A DNA stretch of 64,000 nt from contig OY735233.1 in NCBI GenBank assembly GCA_963457665.1, forward strand, positions 24,448,928 to 24,512,927. The letters run 5' to 3'. Origin of the DNA: Thysanoteuthis rhombus (Eukaryota; Mollusca; Cephalopoda; Oegopsida; Thysanoteuthidae). This document shows, piece after piece, positions 33,161 through 44,307 of the stretch. The notes below the pieces were generated by a model that searched no databases, had not been told where the DNA came from, and saw only the letters and a program-made list of their open reading frames with translations. Made by a program: the position numbers and the translations under genes. How positions within the stretch are numbered: the stretch's first letter is position 1; each line of letters opens with the position of its first letter.

Positions 33161-33559
33161 AATAATGATAATAATGATTGATTATATTCTTGTTTAGTAA
33201 GTATAACTTTGGTTACATTTAAACGGGATCTTATTCCCTGTCCAAAAAGATGACGTACTTTGAGTACAGTTCAATACTTTGATGATATCATTTTGACGAA
33301 ACAATACGGAAAAAAAGATTTCTGTAAATTCCTTTGTTATGCAGAAATAGTCATCCAATAACCGTAATCAAATTCCTGCAATTGTAATGGTAATGATCCC
33401 AATATTAGGGTGCAAAGTAAAGGGTGTGGTCTGCATATAAATACGGCTTTTAACAAAAAGAAAGAGCAAAACCAGATCAGCTTGTAAATTTAGGGATGGA
33501 CCAGATAGTTAATTAGATTGAGTAGATATGATTCTCCCTGGAATTTGAATCCTTGCCAA
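33161..33559. other. Unassigned DNA
   Basis: No gene or repeat family recognised. Confidence 0.5.
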
Positions 33560-34250
33560 TATTAGCAACCACCAAAACTGCGACCGAAACTGTTGCCATT
33601 GGTTTCTTCGGTTTTTAAGTGAGTATGGCTGGCTGGCTGGCTGGTTGGCTATCTATGCATACATGTCACGTATACAGCCAGTAACAACTTAAACATTCAT
33701 CCCTTATTATGACTCCAAAAAAAAAAAACTTATTTTAAATCCTAACCCTGAATGGATTTTTAGTTGGAGGGGTTCAATTTGCAATGCAATTTTTTTCGAA
33801 ATCAATCCCTCAGTTTGTGCCTGGCAGTGTTTGCATTTTCGGAATTCGGAATTTTTTTAATGACGCCACCGAACAAAATTCGAGGGAAGTAACACATTCA
33901 TTGATACCTTTTTTCCAAATTTTAAATGATAATCCCCAATACGGCATGCGGCCAAAAGGCATTGGTCATTTGACGGTTTCTAATGGAGACAAAAATAAAA
34001 TGGAGAAGATGCAAATTGTAAATTGAGCCTTCATACTAAAGACTTATTGCAGGCTATAAAAAAAGTAACTATTTATTCTACGCATAATAAGGAGTAAAAA
34101 TGTTAACATTTTCAGCCCTCTAGCTCCGTTGTTTCAGCCTATACGTGCAAAATATAAATATGTAGATAGCCAACCAAGCAGAATCACTTGAAAATCGAAG
34201 AAACCTATTTTGACTGCTTTTAGTTGAAGGTTTCAAATAGGTATGCCCAT
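33560..34250. repeat. Two family C copies in inverted orientation
   Basis: A plus-orientation copy (33560-34025) carries GGCTGGCTGG, a GTCACGTATACAGCC block, GATAATCCCCAATACGGCAT and GACGGTTTCTAATGGAGA. A minus-orientation piece (34050-34245) follows with TTTTCAGCCCTCTAGCTCC and GAAACCTATTTTGACTG. The 80-codon frame at 33784 lies inside the repeat and is not conserved in other copies. Confidence 0.65.
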
Positions 34251-34382
34251 GCAAACAGGTCTTTCCCAGATATTTCAGAAATTTTTAACGCATATTCAGA
34301 GAAGATCCCAAAGGAATCGATATGTTTAATCTATTGCAGCACATGTCTAATCATTTAAAAAAAAGTTGGAATTGGAAGGAAT

Positions 34383-34451
34383 TAGATGTATATATACATA
34401 TACATATATATGTATATATATAGAGAGAGAGGGGGGGAGATGAATAGAATG

Positions 34452-34510
<59 letters not shown>

Positions 34511-34647
34511 CATACATACATATATATAAATAGATACATATATATATGTATATATATAGAGAGAGAAAGAGATAAATAGGTAGTGATAGATATATATAGA
34601 GAGAAAGAAAGTAAGAGAGATGAAAAGAATTCGATATATATATATAC

Positions 34648-34685
<38 letters not shown>

Positions 34686-34702
34686 CAAAGATAAGCAAAA
34701 TG

Positions 34703-34745
<43 letters not shown>
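34383..34745. repeat. Complex (TA)n/(GA)n low-complexity block
   Basis: Alternating TA, GA and CATA runs. All 139-156 codon frames here (YIYI and SLSL strings) are translations of this repeat and are rejected. Confidence 0.95.
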
Positions 34746-34748
<3 letters not shown>

Positions 34749-34856
34749 CCTGAAGAAACCCCCAATGTTGAATGTATCGAGCACTGGATGAAATAAACCA
34801 ATCACACATCGAATTTCGCATTATTTTATATCATATTACCTTGTATTCCCGATTTG

Positions 34857-34860
<4 letters not shown>
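34746..34860 (+). mobile_element. Penelope-type terminal repeat (type 2)
   Basis: CGCCTGAAGAAAC is followed by AATGTTGAATGTATCGAGCA and GATGAAATAAACCAATCACA. The second and third blocks recur at 61017-61060 next to the Penelope-like element and near 55825-55870. The first block looks like a hammerhead core from which stem II has been lost (CTGA joined directly to GAAAC); this is inferred by comparison with 59735-59761. It lies between two TA tracts. Confidence 0.55.
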
Positions 34861-34919
<59 letters not shown>

Positions 34920-34920
34920 T
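34861..34920. repeat. (TA)n microsatellite
   Basis: About 27 TA units. Confidence 0.95.
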
Positions 34921-35304
34921 ACCAAATGAAATTGATAGTTAGATAGAGGTGAACAAAATGATATAGATAATCTTTATTCCAATTGCATTTCGATCTTTTA
35001 TTTGCTTCTTTTCACAGCCTTGGATTTGGGTTTGACAGCTAAACACTGAAATTTCATCAACGTAATGTACTTCTCTTTTTTATTTCTCCGTACCAGATAA
35101 ATAATTCGCCCCAATCTGACGCCAGCCATAATTCTATCAAATACACTTTGTCAGAATTCAAATTAACTTCTCACAGTTCTCCAAGACTCTACGGGCGATT
35201 CCCTATGAATTTTTGACTTTCTGTCCATTCTATCTCTTGTCAGATTGTAAATTACCCGTCACGGCCTTTTACTGCCGTCTCGTCGCCATGATGAAGTTGA
35301 AGCC
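34921..35304. other. Unassigned DNA
   Basis: Slightly less AT-rich than its surroundings near 35100-35300, but no frame or splice pattern supports a gene. Confidence 0.45.
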
Positions 35305-35480
35305 AGCTCTTTTCTCGCTCGGCTTTTGAAAATAAATCGAAAAGGCAGACGATTTGCATAATGTGCGCATGCCCAGATTGTACTTTAGGCTGCTGTCCAA
35401 TGCCGCCATCTTGGACTTATGAAATTGTTTGAGGGTTTCGTGTTTGATTCACTAAGAATCAAGAGTACTTCTATTGAAGA
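35305..35480 (+). repeat. Duplicated module E with NRF1-like and YY1-like motifs (copy 1)
   Basis: Shared with 37275-37445: AAATCGAA...AGGCAGACGATTT, a GCGCATGC word (35364-35371), ACTTTAGG.TGCTGTCCA and GCCGCCATCTTGG (35402-35414). The last is a textbook YY1 core; GCGCATGCCC is a degraded NRF1 site. Both factors bind housekeeping promoters in animals. Whether this is a promoter or a mobile repeat that carries such sites is undecided; no exon was recognised beside it. Confidence 0.6.
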
Positions 35481-35519
35481 TGGCCTGGCAAGACACCAAA
35501 GCCTAGCATATCATAAATA

Positions 35520-35705
35520 AATAATACATCGCTAACTGGACCCGTGGAAATACCACGGGGTATAAGTACAAAGTTATAGAGTTAGCGGTAAACTTCACAC
35601 TTTTTTTTGGGATATATTTGGTTTATCGTTCCACAGAGATCGGTGATTGCTAACTTATGACCCGCGTGTCAGCGGTGACACACCGCTGGTTTGTAGGTGA
35701 CACGT
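35520..35705. repeat. Two short perfect hairpins
   Basis: CCCGTGG-AAATA-CCACGGG near 35539-35557 has a 7 bp stem and 5-base loop. CAGCGGT-GACAC-ACCGCTG near 35670-35688 has the same dimensions. The first is related to the site at 28845. No terminator or gene context is visible. Confidence 0.6.
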
Positions 35706-35739
35706 GATGCACTTTGGAGAGAAATCTCCAAGTAATATA

Positions 35740-36914
35740 ATCTTATATAAAGCTTGCTAAATTTGACAAGGACTTTCGAAAGTTCATCGTATAAGTCTAA
35801 AAATAATGCATTTTACAGAGATCTCTGAAGATACAGCACTTTCTATCATGATCCGTAAACTGAAAGTCGCTTACAAATTAACGAATCGGCAAAATCGTTG
35901 GCCGCTCGTGGAGATTGACTGACGTTGATAATAAACACTAATAATTTGATCTATCTTATTCTTTCATTCTATTGTATTTCATTAAACCCTTATTTTCATA
36001 AATGTATCAGAAAAATAGACTGTTCATCTATGAGCGTTAAACTAAACCCATATACAGACAGATATGTAAGCGAGAATCCCATAACAGGAATATTTTTTTA
36101 AAATGGATTATGGACATGCAGGGCTAAAAAGGTTCGTCGTTACTGACGTAGATTCATGTATGCAGTATATAATAGATATATTCCATTTGACAATTTTGCA
36201 TTTCAAAATCCGATAGACTGTCAACTTCTCTGTATTTATAGGAACAAATTTGAATAAACGGAGATCCATTTTGACTTATCTTATTGGAATTTTAGAAATT
36301 TGTATTGAATGACAAAAACGGTTAGTACTTATTAGTAAAATAATTTCTCATACTCCAAGCTACATTATAATCTGATGTATCAAGCTTCGATTTTTTAACG
36401 TAGTGTGAAGATATAAGTGTGTATTTAAAAATTAGCTCAGCAACTAACTAGATGTCTTTTGAAATAACGAAAATATTCTGTGTTTGATAATTTTATATAA
36501 CCTGTTGAAATAACGCAACATTACAGTTCTTCAAATGATACATAAAACCTCATCTAAGATATACACATACAGTCATATGTATTTTGGGTATAAACAGTTT
36601 GAATTAATATCATTTGGTCAGTTTCACAGATAACAAGTGTGGCTGCTGCAGTGTCAAACTCAACTCCTACTTGCGAGAGAAAATAACTCTTGAAGAAAAA
36701 TGTGAGATACAAGTACAAAAATATGCATAATTTTTACTCGCTATATATCTTACCTGTCTTGTCTATTCCGACTGAATATGATAACTGCAATTATTGTTAT
36801 TGCATGGATAATAAATAAAAAGTTATAAATAAATATATATCAGTGTAAATGTGTGTATTTATTAGAATGAGATAAGACCTACCGTATTTGTAACTTAAAT
36901 TTTCGTAGATATGT
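35740..36914. other. Unassigned AT-rich DNA
   Basis: No gene or repeat family recognised. Confidence 0.5.
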
Positions 36915-37095
36915 GAGACTTCTTAGTTTGGCTCAGTCGATAAGAGAGCTGCCTACTGATCATTTGGTCAAGATTTAAAATCACAGTAAGTAAATGCTGA
37001 TTTTATCTATCGCTTCGGTTTAACGTGTTGGGGCAGACAGTGAAGAGATCTCCCCTAAATGAGGTGAGGATTCTTTATGTTATTGTTATTTTTAC
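36915..37095 (+). mobile_element. tRNA-derived SINE
   Basis: TTGGCTCAGTCGATAAGAG is a good pol III A box. GGTCAAGATTTAAAATCAC sits at B-box distance but is degraded. The body carries GGGGCAGACAGTGAAGAGAT, TAAATGAGGTGAGGA and a TTATTGTTATTTTT tail. The same blocks in the same order occur at 3175-3352 on the minus strand. tRNA-derived SINEs have been described in octopus and squid, but family identity was not tested. Confidence 0.7.
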
Positions 37096-37274
37096 GGGAA
37101 GGTGAACGAAGTCACCATATGAAATATCATATAAGATATGCACATACAATTACACATATCTTGTTATACAAACAGTTTGAAATAAAACTACTTGCGCATT
37201 TTTACAGATATATAAAACATTTATATAAGATATGATTTTTTTTTCACTCTAAGAAACTGTCCTTTTCGACGCAA

Positions 37275-37445
37275 CTTTTGAACAAAGATCGAAGAGGCAG
37301 ACGATTTTTCATAATGGACGCATGCGCAGAGTGCACTTTAGGTTGCTGTCCAGTGACGCCATCTTGGACACATGAGATGGTTTCATAGTTGATTCAGAAG
37401 AACTTCGATTAAAAATGTCCGGCCTAAGCACTTAATGCTTAACGT
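37275..37445 (+). repeat. Duplicated module E with NRF1-like and YY1-like motifs (copy 2)
   Basis: ACGCATGCGCAGAG at 37318-37331 holds a consensus-quality NRF1 half pair (GCATGCGC). GACGCCATCTTGG at 37355-37367 is YY1-like. The 27 bp between them is nearly the same as in copy 1, 1.95 kb away, and the flanks also align, so the whole 170 bp module is duplicated. Confidence 0.65.
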
Positions 37446-37727
37446 ATCATCAATAAACACTACACTATAATCAATATGGATGCATTCTACTCAGAATGGT
37501 ATTCATACTAAATGTAAATATTGAACATAAAATAAGAAAGAATTATAACTCGCCATCACAGTCAATAATTGAACAACCGTAGCGTAGAAATTTGGAATCA
37601 TTTTAAAAATCCACTGAAGAATAAAAATGACCGGAACAAATTCTAGATATGATATCACTGGCGTTTTCCACTGGGAAACATCTCAAATAGAGTAAAGAAC
37701 TTCTAGAATCTGAAGAATCTAGATGTA

Positions 37728-37732
<5 letters not shown>

Positions 37733-37770
<38 letters not shown>

Positions 37771-37866
37771 GATAATAATTAAGAATTGTGTTTACACACA
37801 CACGCGCGCATGCACGCACACACACACACGTACACACACATATATATATGAATATATATATATATG
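37733..37866. repeat. (TA)n, (CA/CG)n and (TA)n tracts
   Basis: TA at 37733-37768, an imperfect CA/CG run at 37793-37840, then short TA runs. Confidence 0.9.
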
Positions 37867-38859
37867 AAACATCTACGAATATATAGATTCTGAACGGAGT
37901 GTGAGACATGGAGGGCCCCCCCACAAAGCTTTATGAATAGTCGTTCACCTACAGCATTTTTACTAGCATTATACAATAACAAATTTCATTAGATGTTGGA
38001 GGGGCCCTTCACAGAGTTAAGTTCCTGGGTCCCAAAACCTCTAGCTACGCCCCCAGACAGGACATCGCACGAACAGGTAAAGAAATAATTATAGAAATAT
38101 ACTAGTATTCCTAAATCAGTGCAGTCAATTCGTTCAAAAAATTCCGTGGGGTTTAGAACTGCACTGTTATCATAATTCAATGTGATTCTTCTCCAATCTA
38201 TATTTGGAGTTCCATTAATTTTTATGGCAATACCTTAATCGTACTCCATCTGAATCTGCAGTAATCGAAACCAAAGTATTCGTGTTCACCGACTTGGTGG
38301 ATTAACACAACGATATCACAAGGGAAAATTGATGTTTACAAGTTCTGAAATTCCCTTGAAAGGTGTGATAGGTATAGGACTGTGAATAACATACCCCGTG
38401 GATAGGAAAGGGTTCTGTTCTGCATTACCATAATCTGGCAGACAGTCAAGAAGGCCAGAGGCTATAGCAGTCGAAATGTTGTCTTTGAAGAACGTAAACA
38501 AGGTCCGAGTGGAATAGAAGTAAATGAATATACAATGCTGTCTGTCAAACTAGCAAAGTTTCGTATTAGGAACAGGTGATTCGGGGAGAAATAGATAACT
38601 CAAATTCAGTAAACAAATCGCTTACCGAATTTGAAACTCTTAGACAAACACTGAACCATCATAGAAAAATTAAATTAATTAAAAGGTGCGAAAAATTATC
38701 CAATCAAAATGACTTAAGATAAATTTCACATCGAAATCAGAAAAACTGTTTTATTAATAACCAAGATGGTGGACAAGAACACCTGCGCTGAATCGATTCT
38801 CTGACTGCAACCAATTGCAAAGATCGATTTTTTTTTTTTTTAGAAACTATCAGACAAAA
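37867..38859. other. Unassigned DNA with a GGGGCCC repeat remnant
   Basis: GGAGGGCCCCCCCACA (37911) and GGAGGGGCCCTTCACAGAG (37998) are two similar words about 90 bp apart, with GCTACGCCCCC nearby, suggesting a worn dispersed repeat. A 61-codon minus-strand frame at 38316-38501 has no stop or low complexity but no recognisable domain; it could be an exon remnant or chance. Confidence 0.4.
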
Positions 38860-39310
38860 ATTGTCATCAAAAACTGTCAACATAAGTTTCTCCAGTGTCT
38901 AGGTTGGTCTGACTGGCTATATATATACATCACGCGTACTGGCTGCGTCTATAAAGCTAGTGGAGAGGAAGGGGGAACATTCACTCGCACTGTCTAGAAA
39001 AAACTTTTTTTTTTTTTTGTTTTTTGTTTTTTTTGATTCCCCACAGACTGAGTTTTTAGAGGTGGTTTAATTTGCAATCAAAATTTATTCTAAATCAGCC
39101 CTTTAGTTTGTATCCAGGAATTTTCGCTGTTGTTGTTTTTTTTCTTTAATTGTTGAATATTTTGAATTATCTAGTGATCACCGCCCAACAAAAAGCAAAA
39201 GATGTAACTTATTAATTGATTATCCCCAGCATGGAATGCTGCAAAAAAGACGTTTGTCTCTTGATTGTTTCTATTGAGTGACTAATCAGACCTGTACTTC
39301 TTTTTTTTGG
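38860..39310 (+). repeat. Dispersed repeat family C
   Basis: Blocks in family order: GGTTGGTCTGACTGGCTA, a CATCACGCGTACTGGCTGC block, AGCTAGTGGAG, GATTATCCCCAGCATGGAAT and TGTTTCTATTGAGTGACTAA, then CAGACCTG. This is one of the most complete plus-orientation copies. No open frame. Confidence 0.75.
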
Positions 39311-40190
39311 TTAATTTCATATTTTCAAAAAAAGTTCGTATCTAAATCAAAGAAAGAAAACTTTGCCATGAATATTTCATTTTAATTTGTTTCCCGATAA
39401 CATTACTTGCAAAACCAAGATTTTTCATCTTCTTGTGAGAATTATGACGTCATCTGTAGTAAATTGAATTATGATGATGAAAACTAATGGTTCCTGGTAA
39501 TAGCTTTTGTTTAAAATTGTTTCCGAAGAGTTGGTTGAATTATATGTTTACTAGTTTTAAGTATAAGCCTAGTTCCTGGTGATTTGTATTCTAGGCAGTG
39601 CCTCCCCATTGAACTAGATGAGGTAGGGCTAGTGCTATTACCTGAAACAAGACGTAATATGCTATTAGAACGAGACATTTTCACCCCAAATCAAGCACAT
39701 TCGTCCTTTACAAAAAGAAAACGCCACAAAATATCCTCTAGGGAGAATGTCTAAATATTTAAATGCTTATTGCCAGGGATTTATTAGAGTACTACTCATC
39801 TCATTGACCTGAGGTCGTTGAATTGTCTATCCATTTCCTTTTATTTCTACTGATTTAAAATCCACCTGCTTTTATCTACGCACGTGTATCACCAAATGTT
39901 GTATCATATAGTCATTTGAAAAAAAAAAAAGCTTAGCTCGTTCTAATTAAATAAAACCTCGAATAAAATTGATAAAACGTAAACATTCAATTATACTATT
40001 AACTATTTTGAGGTAGTGAATTATTGAATCTTCATATAGCCAAGAAATTGCTAAAACTACACAGAAATACAAACGGATTTTTTTTTATTTTTATAAAAAG
40101 CATTGTGGCTTCCAGTGTCTATGCACCAACAGAGAACCCGTCAAAAATGACAGGTAACAAACCAGCAAATATACAGAATTTGGATATTCA
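39311..40190. other. Unassigned AT-rich DNA
   Basis: No gene or repeat family recognised. Confidence 0.5.
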
Positions 40191-40194
40191 GGTA

Positions 40195-40600
40195 AAATCA
40201 CCTCTGGAGCTGAAACATGGAATCTAACTAAGAGACTGACTCTTAAATTGAGATCCATGCAAGGTGCACATGAGAGAATCATGCTCAACCTTACATTGAG
40301 AGATCTCAAGACAGCACAGTATAGTAGGCGAGAAACATGAGTCAGAGACATCATAGAAACCATAACAAAACCCAAATGGCAATGGGCTGATCATATTGCT
40401 AGAATGGCGGACAACCGATGGACATCACGACTCACAACATGGATACGCAGAGATCACGTGCGAAACTGAGGCTGGCAAAATACAAGATGGAGAGACGAAC
40501 TAGATAAGTTCAGAAAGTATTGGCTCCTCAACGCCCATGATAGGAAGGTTGGGTGAATCCTGGGAAAGTCCAGCAACAGACGATAAAAGACTGATGGTGA
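40195..40600 (+). mobile_element. RTE-clade LINE 3' end
   Basis: GAETWNLTKR-, IMLNLTLRDLKTAQ-, KWQWADHIARMADNRW- and RWRDELDKFRKYWLLNAHD-like blocks are read from broken frames. It ends at GATGGTGATGATGA. The RT catalytic region is gone. Confidence 0.8.
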
Positions 40601-41384
40601 TGATGAAACCAAAAGTTGCCGCGAAAAGGCAAGGACCATGTCGGTTCTAGTTTTTGTGCTTTCAGTATTTTTTAATTTTCAATGATGATAGGATGAAATA
40701 TATTGTTGATTTTCGGTTACAAAATGCAGAGGTCGCTTTACATTCAAAGACACGGTGTACTAGAGTAAATACAGCAACAAATAATTGCTATCAGTTTGAT
40801 AAAATTAGATATCAAATTAATACATAATTTGTAATCTTACCCAATTTTATGCTTTTTCAATCCACCCGTAACTTGCTCGTCAAAGTGATCTACGATTTTT
40901 GGTGATAAGATTTCTTTTTTTTTCTTCTTCAATTATGCTATCTGTCTAGAGACTTTCGCTACTTTATTACCCCTTATATCATCTGATTGAACGACAACAC
41001 TCCTGGTTCGAAACCCTGATGTATTCAATCTCAGTCTCTTGGATATCTCTCAAACGATCGGTTTGGAATGACGTGACAGACAAACAAACATCTGCACTGG
41101 GGCCCCCTTGGGTAACTCTTTCAAAGATGTTATCAGGACGATCATCAGATTTAAAGGTCCAATTGCACTCTTTTTTTTACTCATCTGAAAGAGTAAATGA
41201 ATAAGGGAGACTACTCTATAATTTGCACCCTATTATTATCAATTTGCAAATCGCACAGATTTCTCACGCATTCTTTGATTTAGCAGATTTTTTATGAATA
41301 GCTAATAGCTACCGTGCACCGTTTCAGCTCTTCAGGGGTATGAATCAGATAAACAGAATGTAAATTTTACGGCAAATTACTGTT
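40601..41384. other. Unassigned DNA with a lone B-box-like word
   Basis: CTGGTTCGAAACCC near 41003 is a good B box, but no matching A box was found upstream, so no tRNA or SINE is called. Confidence 0.45.
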
Positions 41385-41935
41385 TGGACAATGAATCTCC
41401 ATGAGACCCTCAAAAGAAGAAGGAAGAAAGCGAAGAATCACACCAGGATGGCAAGCCTTTGGCAGAGCAAGCTCAACCTTCAAAAATAAGAAGATCCCAT
41501 CAATCCTAAAAAGAAAGGCGTATAACCAATGCATCCTCCCAAGAGTCACTTATGGAGCTGAAACATGGAACCTAACCAAGAGACAGATCTGCAAATTGAG
41601 AAGCATGCAACATGAAAAAATTATGCTGGGCCTCACATGGAGAGACAACAAGACAGCACAGTGCATCTGGGAGAAGACAAGAGTCAGTGACATCATACAA
41701 TCCATAAAAAATCTCAAATGGCAGTGGGCTGGCCATGTTGCAAGAATGGCGGACAACTGATGGACATCGCAACTCAAGACATGGATCCCCCGAGATCACA
41801 TGTGAAACCAAGGTCGGCAGAATATTAGATGGAGAGACGAAGTAGACAAATTTAGAAAATACTGGCTCCGCGACGCCCATGAGAGAGAATTGTGGCGTAT
41901 CCTTGGCGTATCTTTTGATTGTTTGGAAAGTGCCG
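41385..41935 (+). mobile_element. RTE-clade LINE 3' end, best preserved frame
   Basis: The frame at 41401-41760 stays open for 119 codons. It contains TPGWQAFGRASSTFKNKKIP, PRVTYGAETWNLTKRQICKL, EKIMLGLTWRDNKTAQCIWE, KTRVSDIIQSIKN and KWQWAGHVARMADN, all family-typical. A further W..EVDKFRKYWLRDAHERE block follows in another frame. The copy stops at about 41910 without a clear TGA tail. It starts at the RIS block, the same point used by the inverted copy at 9.2 kb. Confidence 0.85.
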
Positions 41936-41989
41936 GACATTATGTTGTGTGGAGCAGCCTACCATAATTGTCATGTAAAATAATTTCCC

Positions 41990-42310
41990 GTCCATCATTC
42001 GACAGTATTTGGTTGCTTCTCTTCAGTGTTGCCAATTTAGATATTTCCCATCTAAATTCAAATAATTATGAAGAGCAGAAGTCAAGGGAGATAATTCATC
42101 CGGAGAAAGATCTTTAAATTCTAATTTACTTCCATTAAATTTCTCGAGAACTGCTGATCCAAAAAGCTTCACACACGACTCTGTGTGCTGACTGATACAT
42201 CTGGCGAATATCAACTTCGTACAATGACCAGTCATCGAGTAGGACCGGTGCATATACAAAGAGATACGCAGAGAGATTTCTCCAATCGTAGCTGGATATA
42301 GACACATATT
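41990..42310 (-). repeat. Dispersed repeat family G
   Basis: The minus strand shares with 63480-63640 (plus) the ordered words TTTGGAT, GC.GTTCTCGA.AAAT, GTTGACTTC or TTGACTTCTGCTCTT, and AATT.TTTGAATTTAGAT-like sequence. A 94-codon frame (42307-42023) with KLFGSAVLEKFNGSKLEF is open here but broken in the other copy, so coding is unproven. Confidence 0.5.
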
Positions 42311-42904
42311 TAGTTTTGTTTTCTAAAAAAAATTATCTCATCGACATCCAAATATATCCGTGAATTTATTCATGGGTAATAATAAGTTTTAAAATAATGC
42401 ATTATCCGAAGTCTCCAGAATGTCTGTCAAAGCAGTTATACGTTTGATGAGACATTCAGTGTTATTCTTGGGGCTTATTATTTGACCAGACAAAAACTAG
42501 ATTCTGATCGTCTCGTTTCTTTCCAACAATTTCTTGTTTTAAGTCAGTCCAGTCTTAATCTCGCATCACGAAATCATGGAGATAATGTTGGATATCATCA
42601 TTTCTAAAAAATAACATAACAAAATAGAATGGGAGAATTTCTCTTTTCTTAGAAAAATTTAATTGGCAGTTTGAGTTGATAGTTTGTGTTTTGGGCGCCA
42701 GTTTCTTCATACCGTCTGCTCGGAAGATCTCAAAAGATCTCCCGGGTAAAATATAACCTGGTTGAAAAAATATTTTTAAAATCACTTTAATTTTGGATTT
42801 CTGCAAAAGTATAAGTAAAATAGTCGCCAAGATGCTTTTAGAAAACTTCACGATAACTATGGACTCAGCCATACTGTCTTTATTTGTTTTTTTCTATTAG
42901 ATAA
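42311..42904. other. Unassigned DNA
   Basis: A 105-codon minus-strand frame at 42555-42872 has no recognisable domain and no paralogue in the window. Confidence 0.45.
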
Positions 42905-43435
42905 AGTATTGTCAACCAGTAATACCAATTTCCAATCTGTATTTGCATATCAGAACCTGTCAACCAAAACTCTCAGCATCAACATGGTCTCTTCAGTTTT
43001 CAAGTGGGTTTGGGCGGCTGGCTATGTATCTATTGCGCATACAGGCTGCACTGACTGAGCTAGAGGGCTGAAATTTGAACATTTTCTCTTTGTTATATCT
43101 AGAAAGACGTTGTTTTTTTTCAAATCTCCCCAAACAGATCATATGGGGGGGGGCAATTCAGGATGTCTGTTCACGCTGCATTGATTGCTTGCTTTGTTTC
43201 TGAAAGAGTTCACGTTTGTTTTTGTTTTTGTTTTTTTGTTTTTTTTGAAAATTCAGACATTTGTTTCATGATCATTGCTCAACAAAAAGAAAAAGAAGTA
43301 AATAAATCCATTGATCACCTGGTTTACAATTTCTAATTGATCATCCCCAACACAGCATGCCACCCAAAGATACTGATTAGATGACGGTTTCTGTTGAGAG
43401 GCCAACCAGACTTGTTTTGAGTTTTAGTTACTTTT
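42905..43435 (+). repeat. Dispersed repeat family C
   Basis: Contains TCAGTTTTCAAGTGGGTTTG, GGCTGGCTATGTATC, GAGCTAGAGGGCTGAA, TGATCATCCCCAACACAGCA and GACGGTTTCTGTTGAGAG, then CCAGACTTG, all in family order. No open frame. Confidence 0.75.
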
Positions 43436-43984
43436 ATAGCAATGTACTCACAGCCGTCAAGCAACGTAAAATTAAAATTAAAACTAATAAAGGCAATGAT
43501 TGAACAACCGTAGCATCAAAATTTGAAATCATGTAAAATGAAATTCTATCGGCGATAAATATAGTCAGAATAAATTCTAATCATGACATCAGAGGTGTTT
43601 TCCAGGATTGATTATTAATAAACCCGTCAAAATAAAGGCTTCAAATGAGGCTAAACAAAGTTTTTTGTAAAAATGGAAATACAATTTCAGAAGAGGTTTA
43701 GGGGAGTACTGATGCCAAATTTTCAATTTTTGTAGCCCAAAACAGTATGGCCAGGAGCATTGGAACGCACAAGCAAACAAATAAACAAATACACAGACAT
43801 ATAACAAAGGATAAAACCCTTCACCATCTTAGATGGCTACGGATGTTCAATACTATTGCCACTATTGATACTTCTAGTGTACATACATTGACAAATGTTA
43901 TGCCAAAAGAGGTCAGGGCAGAATAAAATGTAGATTTAAAGGTTAGATTTGATCTTCTACCAACCTTAAGGTTCTCATTGATCA
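43436..43984. other. Unassigned DNA
   Basis: The words ATTGAACAACCGTAGC and TTTGAAATCAT at 43500-43530 resemble 37570-37600 (AATTGAACAACCGTAGCG, TTTGGAATCAT), so a further short dispersed repeat is shared by the two places. Confidence 0.45.
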
Positions 43985-44110
43985 GTCCGTTAGAGCAGCT
44001 GGTACAATTACCAAGGCTTCCAATAGGCAGAAGGGTCGAGAGTTTGAGTTTTACCGAGAGCTTATCCTTTAGCTTTGATCTGCACTGTAAGAAGTTGCGA
44101 TGAAAATGAA
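43985..44110 (+). repeat. tRNA-like SINE (possible)
   Basis: GATCAGTCCGTTAGAGCAG is a strong A box. GGGTCGAGAGTTTGAGTT about 45 bp on is a near B box. A variable region and tail follow, but the arms do not fold into a clean tRNA. It is a different type from the SINE at 36.9 kb. Confidence 0.5.
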
Positions 44111-44307
44111 TTTAAATTGAAAAAAAAATAAAGCATTCCTCTTACGTTGGCTACTGACTTCATCTAACAAAAGTTACACGGGGTTTGCGATGTGCAAAAT
44201 CGACTTAGAAGCAACAAGCAAATGATGATGTGTCACTTAATTCACCACATACCATTTTACCCATGGGGAGGGGGGTTCATACCTCCCGCAACGAAATCAG
44301 CCATTAC

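Noticed and set aside
34347-34821. Three overlapping minus-strand frames of 139-156 codons
   Set aside because: They consist of YIYI, SLSL and CIYI strings translated from TA/GA repeats.
41000-41015. CTGGTTCGAAACCC as part of a tRNA gene
   Set aside because: Good B box, but the upstream 60 bases contain no A box or D-arm.
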